This document shows, piece after piece, positions 59,380 to 64,000 of a stretch of DNA of 64,000 nucleotides. The translations under genes and the position numbers were made by a program. Each line of letters starts with the position of its first letter. Position 1 is the first letter of the stretch. The DNA is taken from positions 434,001 to 498,000 of the forward strand of contig CAVSSL010000011.1 in NCBI GenBank assembly GCA_963730585.1, written 5' to 3'. A model generated the notes under the pieces. The model saw nothing but the letters and a program-made list of their open reading frames with translations, was not told where the DNA came from and did no database searches. This stretch comes from Pedococcus_A sp963730585. Its GTDB lineage: Bacteria > Actinomycetota > Actinomycetes > Actinomycetales > Dermatophilaceae.

Positions 59380-59897
59380 TGGACCTCTACCAGGAGCTCA
59401 TCCTCGAGCACAGCAAGCGCCCGCACCACGCCGGCCTGCGCGAGCCGTTCGAGGCCGAGGTGCACCACGTGAACCCCACCTGCGGTGACGAGGTCACCCT
59501 GCGGGTCCACGTGGAGGGGCAGGGCCGCAGCGCCGTCGTGCGCGACGTCTCCTACGACACCCTCGGCTGTTCCATCTCCACGGCGTCGACCTCCGTCCTC
59601 GCCGACGAGGTGATCGGCCACACGGTCGAGCAGGCCCTGCGCACCCACGAGGCCATGCGCGTCATGCTCACCTCCAAGGGCCAGGACCCCGGCGACGAGG
59701 AGCTCATCGGCGACGGCGTGGCCTTCGCCGGCGTCAGCAAGTACCCGGCCCGGGTGAAGTGCGCCCTGCTGGGATGGATGGCCTTCACGGACGCGTTGAA
59801 CCGCTCAGGCATCGACACCACCGACACCGCCCCCACCGGCACCGACCTCTCACCCGAGACACCGCGCTCACCCGCAACCCAAGGAGAGACAGCATGA
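59379..59897 (+). CDS. sufU: Sulfur-transfer protein SufU
   Basis: 172 aa. The zinc and sulfur ligands are Cys in NPTCGDEV, DTLGCSIS and VKCALLGW with the nearby Asp. The last 25 residues are a Thr/Pro-rich tail beyond the usual domain. SufU accepts persulfide from SufS. ATG 59379 overlaps the sufS stop by one base and the stop overlaps sufT by four bases. Confidence 0.95.
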   Translation: MDLYQELILEHSKRPHHAGLREPFEAEVHHVNPTCGDEVTLRVHVEGQGRSAVVRDVSYDTLGCSISTASTSVLADEVIGHTVEQALRTHEAMRVMLTSKGQDPGDEELIGDGVAFAGVSKYPARVKCALLGWMAFTDALNRSGIDTTDTAPTGTDLSPETPRSPATQGETA

Positions 59898-60223
59898 CCG
59901 ACACGCAGCAGCTGCCCGCGAACGTCGCCGACGTCGAGGAGGCCATGCGCGATGTCGTCGACCCCGAGCTCGGGATCAATGTCGTGGACCTCGGCCTCGT
60001 CTACGGCATCACCGTCGACGCGCAGAACCACGCCGTCATCGACATGACGCTCACCAGCGCGGCCTGCCCGCTGACCGACGTCATCGAGGACCAGACGCAG
60101 CAGGCGCTCGAGGGCCTCGTCGCGTCCTACCGCGTCAACTGGGTCTGGATGCCGCCGTGGGGCCCGGACAAGATCACCGACGACGGTCGCGAGCAGCTCC
60201 GCGCCCTGGGCTTCAACCTCTGA
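59894..60223 (+). CDS. sufT: Metal-sulfur cluster assembly factor (SufT/DUF59)
   Basis: 109 aa, a single DUF59 domain. DVVDPELGINVVDLGLVYGI and TLTSAACPLTDVI with the conserved Cys are diagnostic. It helps mature iron-sulfur proteins and closes the suf operon. ATG 59894 overlaps the sufU stop (ATGA). Confidence 0.93.
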   Translation: MTDTQQLPANVADVEEAMRDVVDPELGINVVDLGLVYGITVDAQNHAVIDMTLTSAACPLTDVIEDQTQQALEGLVASYRVNWVWMPPWGPDKITDDGREQLRALGFNL

Positions 60224-60251
60224 GCGCCCTGACCCTGCTGAGCCCACGCTC

Positions 60252-60830
60252 GTGACCAGACGGCTCGAGGTCGGCCCCGAGCGGCTCTCCCGCTGGCTGG
60301 ACGGCTTCGCCGAGCGACACGACGGCGCCCACCTCACCGAGGAGGGCGCCGTCGTCCGTGCCGTCGCCGGTGACGGCGCAGTCGCGGTGTGCACGTCGTT
60401 CCCGCACGACCCGCTGGGCCTCGTGCTCGTCCGCAGGGGCGGGTATGCCGTGGGGCTGGCGGCGGAGGGGCGGCTCACCGCCCACAAGTGCGGGACGCGC
60501 TACGTGCAGTCCCGCACCGCAGCCGGCGGCTGGTCGCAGCAGCGGTTCGCGCGCCGACGCGGCAACCAGGCCGACGAGCTGGTGCGCGGCGTGGCCGAGC
60601 ACGCGGTGCGGATCCTCCCGACCGCCGCCGGGGCCCGGGGCCTGGTGGTCGGGGGAGACCGGGCGCTCGTGCGCGATGTCCTCGCCGACCCCCGGCTCGC
60701 CCACCTCGGCGACCTGCACCGTCGAGAGCTCTACGACCTGCCCGACCCGAAGCTGTCGGTGCTGCAGGAGGCCGTGCGGCGGGGGCGCGCGGTCTGGGTC
60801 GACCTCGACGAACCGGACTCTGCTCAGTAG
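60252..60830 (+). CDS. acVLRF1-type peptidyl-tRNA hydrolase / release factor-like protein
   Basis: 192 aa. The GGWSQQRFARRRGNQA segment, with the invariant Gln of the Vms1-like release factor group, sits at about residues 95-110, in the place of the GGQ loop of ribosomal release factors. Such actinobacterial VLRF1 proteins are thought to free nascent chains from tRNA on stalled ribosomes. GTG 60252 lies 28 bases after sufT. Its last seven bases overlap the end of the convergent ypfJ frame. Confidence 0.75.
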   Translation: MTRRLEVGPERLSRWLDGFAERHDGAHLTEEGAVVRAVAGDGAVAVCTSFPHDPLGLVLVRRGGYAVGLAAEGRLTAHKCGTRYVQSRTAAGGWSQQRFARRRGNQADELVRGVAEHAVRILPTAAGARGLVVGGDRALVRDVLADPRLAHLGDLHRRELYDLPDPKLSVLQEAVRRGRAVWVDLDEPDSAQ

Positions 60831-61727
60831 ACCGACTCGACCGCGAACGTGTCGCAGGAGTTGAGGTTGCCCTTCTGGTAGCCGGTCATGAACCACTTCT
60901 GGCGGGCCTCGGCCGACCCGTGCGTCCACGACTCGGGGTTCACCCGTGCCCTGCGTCTTCTCCTGGATGCGGTCGTCACCGACGGCCGAGGCGGCTGAGA
61001 GCGCGGACTTGATGTCCTGCTCCGTCAGCGGCTTGAGGTAGGTCACGCCGTCCTTGTCCTTGGTGGTGGCGGCGTGGTTGGCCCACACGCCCGCCAGGCA
61101 GTCTGCCATCAGCTCGATGCGCACCGCGCCGCTCTCGGCCCCCTTGGGGTCCTGCTGGGCGCGGTCGAGCAGGCCCAGGAGGTTCTCGATGTGGTGGCCG
61201 TACTCGTGGGCGACGACGTACTCCTGGGCCAGCGCGCCGTCGTCGGCGCCGAACTGCTGCGAGAGGATCGAGAAGAAGTCGGCGTCGATGTAGACCTTCT
61301 GGTCCAGCGGGCAGTAGAACGGCCCGACCTGGTTGGAGGCGGTGCCGCAGGCCGACTGCGCCGACCCCTGGTAGATCACCGTCTTGGCCGGCGAGTAGTC
61401 CTTGCCGTAGCGCTGGAGCTCCTCCCCCCAGTAGGCCTGGACCGAGTTCACCGTGCCGACGATGCGGCAGGTGTCGCTGCGGTTGGCGTCGGCGCCGGTC
61501 TTGCAGTCGGCGAAGGCGGACCCGTCCTGCTCACCGGCGCTCTCGACCTGGCCGTTGCCCGTGTCGGTGCCTGTCCCCGGCAGGTCGGCGGGGTTGATGC
61601 CGAAGATGAGGGCGATGATCACCAGGATGATGCCGCCGAGGCCGCCGCCGATGACCATGCCGCCCCGGCCGCCGCCGCCCCCGGACACCTGTGAGGTGTC
61701 GAGCTGGGCGTTGTCGTTGAAGCTCAT
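60824..61727 (-). pseudogene. YpfJ-type neutral zinc metallopeptidase with a one-base frameshift
   Basis: The frame starts at ATG 61727 (MSFNDNAQ), with one membrane helix after a Gly-rich segment and a zinc-binding HEYGHH motif, the family active site, with a further Glu in the following helix (RIELMADCLAG). It reads normally to QEKTQG, then leaves the family sequence. Removing one base (most simply T at 60947) restores QGRVNPESWTHGSAEARQKW and the usual ending at a stop at 60824-60826. About 42 C-terminal residues are therefore in another frame. It is either a real recent mutation or a sequencing error. The shifted frame runs on antisense to the next gene as far as 60213. Confidence 0.8.
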
Positions 61728-61776
61728 CAGACCTCCGCGGGGCGTGGGCGTGGCAGGCACGCCCGGTTCACTCTCG

Positions 61777-61782
61777 TAGACT
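61777..61782 (+). promoter_or_regulatory. Possible -10 element in the ypfJ / ABC-F gap
   Basis: TAGACT lies in the palindromic patch GACTAGT. On the other strand it reads AGTCTA, so it could serve either gene; no clear -35 is seen. The ABC-F message would then have a leader of about 105 nt. Confidence 0.3.
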
Positions 61783-61894
61783 AGTGATCTCAACCCCTCG
61801 GCGGCGCAACCGCAACTGATGCGAGCGCCTGCCGCCCCCGCCGCCAACGGTCGGGGAGGCGTGGCACCGAGTCGACAACGTCTGGAGTCAAGTA

Positions 61895-63496
61895 GTGATC
61901 GCCGCCAGCGGGATCGAGCTGCGCGCGGGTTCGCGCCTGCTGCTCGACAACGCCACCTTTCGCATCGCTGCTGGCGACCGTGTCGGCCTGGTCGGTCGCA
62001 ACGGTGCCGGCAAGACGACCCTGACCAAGGTGCTGGCCGGCCAGGGCCAGCCGGCGGCGGGGAGCGTCACCACCTCCGGCCAGGTCGGCTACCTGCCGCA
62101 GGACCCCCGCACCGGGGACCTGCACGTGCTGGCGCGAGACCGGATCCTTTCCGCGCGCGGGCTCGACCGGATCATCACCGACATGCGGGCCGCCGAGAAG
62201 GCCATGGCCGACGCCGACGACGAGGCCCGGGAGAAGGCGATGCGCCGCTACTCCCGCCTCGAGGGTGAGTTCACCGCCCGTGGTGGGTATGCCGCGGAGT
62301 CGGAGGCGGCGTCCATCGCGTCGGCCCTCGCGCTCGACGAGCGCGTCCTCGGGCAGCCGCTGTCGACTCTCTCCGGCGGCCAGCGCCGGCGCGTCGAGCT
62401 GTCGCGCATCCTCTTCTCCGGCGCCGAGACGCTGCTCCTCGACGAGCCGACCAACCACCTCGACGCCGACTCGATCGCCTGGCTTCGCGACTACCTCAAG
62501 GGCTACAAGGGCGGTCTGGTGGTCATCAGCCACGACGTCGAGCTGCTCGACGCCGTGGTCAACCGCGTCTTCCACCTCGACGCCAACCGCGCCGAGGTCG
62601 ACATCTACAACGTCGGCTGGAAGCCCTACCTCCAGCAGCGAGAGACCGACGAGCGACGCCGGAAGCGCGAGCTCCTCAACGCGCAGAAGAAGGCCGGCGC
62701 CCTCATGGAGCAGGCCGAGAAGATGCGGGCCAAGGCCACCAAGGCCGTTGCGGCGCAGAACATGATGCGCCGAGCCGAGCGGATGCTGGCCGGGGTCGAG
62801 GGGGAGCGCACCCAGGACAAGGTGGCCAAGCTCCGTTTCCCCGACCCGGCCCCCTGTGGCAAGACACCGCTGCGGGCCAGCGGGCTGTCGCGCTCCTACG
62901 GTTCCCAGGAGGTCTTCACCGACGTCGACCTCGCCATCGACCGCGGCTCGCGCGTGGTCGTCCTCGGGCTCAACGGCGCCGGCAAGACCACCCTGCTCCG
63001 CATGCTTGCCGGGGTGGACGCCCCCGACACCGGGCAGGTCGAGCCGGGACATGGGCTGCGGCTGGGCTACTACGCCCAGGAGCACGAGAACCTCGACGTC
63101 TCCCGGTCCGTGCTCGACAACATGAAGTCCGCCGCACCGGACAGCTTCGGCGAGACCGAGGTGCGCAAGGTGCTCGGCTCGTTCCTCTTCAGCGGTGACG
63201 ACGTCGACAAGCCGGCCGGGGTGCTCTCCGGTGGCGAGAAGACCCGCCTGTCGCTGGCCATGCTGGTGGTGTCGTCGGCCAACGTGCTGCTGCTCGACGA
63301 GCCCACGAACAACCTCGACCCCGCCTCGCGCGAGGAGATCCTCGGTGCGTTGCGCACCTACAAGGGCGCCGTGGTGCTGGTGACCCACGACGAGGGCGCT
63401 GTGGAGGCGCTCGAGCCCGAGCGGATCCTCCTGCTGCCCGACGGTGTGGAGGACCTCTGGGGCCAGGACTACCTGGACCTCATCTCGCTGGCCTGA
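61895..63496 (+). CDS. ABC-F family ATP-binding protein
   Basis: 533 aa with two ABC domains and no membrane part. Walker A motifs are GRNGAGKTT and GLNGAGKTT, signatures LSGGQRRRVELSR and LSGGEKTRLSLAM, and Walker B LLLDEPTNHLD and LLLDEPTNNLD. A long charged helical linker (about 245-310) lies between them. ABC-F proteins act on the ribosome, either in translation control or antibiotic protection; this one resembles the housekeeping type, but the role is not certain. GTG 61895 has no good ribosome binding site. Confidence 0.92.
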   Translation: MIAASGIELRAGSRLLLDNATFRIAAGDRVGLVGRNGAGKTTLTKVLAGQGQPAAGSVTTSGQVGYLPQDPRTGDLHVLARDRILSARGLDRIITDMRAAEKAMADADDEAREKAMRRYSRLEGEFTARGGYAAESEAASIASALALDERVLGQPLSTLSGGQRRRVELSRILFSGAETLLLDEPTNHLDADSIAWLRDYLKGYKGGLVVISHDVELLDAVVNRVFHLDANRAEVDIYNVGWKPYLQQRETDERRRKRELLNAQKKAGALMEQAEKMRAKATKAVAAQNMMRRAERMLAGVEGERTQDKVAKLRFPDPAPCGKTPLRASGLSRSYGSQEVFTDVDLAIDRGSRVVVLGLNGAGKTTLLRMLAGVDAPDTGQVEPGHGLRLGYYAQEHENLDVSRSVLDNMKSAAPDSFGETEVRKVLGSFLFSGDDVDKPAGVLSGGEKTRLSLAMLVVSSANVLLLDEPTNNLDPASREEILGALRTYKGAVVLVTHDEGAVEALEPERILLLPDGVEDLWGQDYLDLISLA

Positions 63497-63499
63497 GGC

Positions 63500-63539
63500 C
63501 GGAAGGCAGTCACCCGGCGGCCCGGGTAGCGACCTTCCG
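63500..63539. terminator. Convergent terminator between the ABC-F and MFS genes
   Basis: Outer stem CGGAAGG/CCTTCCG (63500-63506 with 63533-63539) encloses an inner ACCCGG/CCGGGT hairpin (63512-63527). Confidence 0.6.
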
Positions 63540-64000
63540 TCAGGGCGTGGCCTCCTGCACGGTGGCCACCGGGGCGGGAGTCCTGGGCAGCATGGCGGAG
63601 GCCACCAGCCCCCCGAGGCCGATGACGGCCAGGACGGCCAGCGCGAGCCCGTACGAGCGCTCCGGTGTGGCCGTGATCCCGGCGACGAGGATGGTGCCGG
63701 CGACGGCCGTGCCGAGCGACGAGCCCAGGTTGGAGACGCTGCGAGACAACCCCGAGATCTCGCCCTGCTGTCCCTCCCCGAAGGCCGACTGCACCAGGTT
63801 GACCGACGGTGTCAGCATGAGGCCGACTCCCAGCCCGATCACGAAAAGTCCGGGCGCGAAGACCCAGGCGCTCGTGGCGTCCTTGGACACGGCGAGGGCA
63901 ACCATGGCGAGGAAGCCGGCGATCCCGGCGATGGTGATGACGAAGCCCGCCACGATGAGGGTCCTCTGGGCGCGCCGTTTCGCGAACCGCTCTGCGCCGA
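63540..64000 (-). CDS. MFS drug-type transporter, C-terminal part
   Basis: The frame is open to the end of the window, so only about 152 C-terminal residues are seen. Four membrane helices are present with GLGVGLMLTPSVNLVQSA, a motif of the 14-helix DHA2 (EmrB/QacA) drug:H+ antiporters, and a basic loop RFAKRRAQRT at the window edge. Substrate unknown. Confidence 0.7.
   Translation of the reverse strand, partial: GAERFAKRRAQRTLIVAGFVITIAGIAGFLAMVALAVSKDATSAWVFAPGLFVIGLGVGLMLTPSVNLVQSAFGEGQQGEISGLSRSVSNLGSSLGTAVAGTILVAGITATPERSYGLALAVLAVIGLGGLVASAMLPRTPAPVATVQEATP

Overview
The window is a very GC-rich, gene-dense chromosomal segment of an actinobacterium, with short intergenic gaps and many GTG starts. 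RbpA, WhiA, OpcA, a mycothiol-type maleylpyruvate isomerase, an F420-type oxidoreductase, acVLRF1 and the SufR-SufBDCSU-SufT cluster all point to Actinomycetota. Gene order suggests the Micrococcales (Intrasporangiaceae-like); the family is an inference from gene content, not a database match.

Layout. 1-4.3 kb: end of a DUF3068 membrane protein, an alpha/beta hydrolase, a small winged-helix protein, an MFS symporter and a methyltransferase. 4.3-11.4 kb: rpsA with a structured leader, an F420-type oxidoreductase, coaE-grpB fusion, two DUF202 membrane proteins, uvrB, a YjbR-type protein and a Rho-N-like protein. 11.5-19.2 kb: a terC gene behind a yybP-ykoY manganese riboswitch, an EamA transporter, an MBL-fold hydrolase, a soluble histidine kinase with two NarL-type regulators, a DinB-like protein and a GH15 enzyme. 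19.2-27.4 kb: uvrA and a complete livFGMHK branched-chain amino acid ABC transporter. 27.7-37.3 kb: a Rieske lipoprotein, uvrC-rapZ-yvcK-whiA, gapA-pgk-tpiA-secG and rbpA. 37.4-45.9 kb: the pentose-phosphate operon tkt-tal-pgi-zwf-opcA-pgl on the minus strand. 46.1-49.7 kb: ctaB and, on the minus strand, an ABC exporter and ctaA followed by a small exported peptide gene. 49.9-53.4 kb: two tandem 55-codon basic microprotein genes with duplicated leaders and a large LuxR-type ATPase regulator. 53.5-60.2 kb: the suf operon. 60.2-64 kb: acVLRF1, a frameshifted ypfJ-type metallopeptidase, an ABC-F protein and the end of an MFS transporter.

Most genes are housekeeping. The unusual signals are mostly at DNA level. 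The octamer GTATGCCG (or its complement) occurs about 32 times, in all three coding registers and between genes, where several copies lie against terminator hairpins. At least 13 genes have a -10 box exactly 6 or 7 nt before the start codon, the signature of leaderless mRNA, including uvrA, uvrB and uvrC. Other points of interest are the duplicated microprotein locus, alternative pairings in the rpsA leader, a histone-H1-like repeat tail on UvrA and a one-base frameshift in ypfJ.

No tRNA, rRNA, CRISPR array, insertion sequence, prophage or integration site was recognised. The only gap over 300 bases is 27391-27720.
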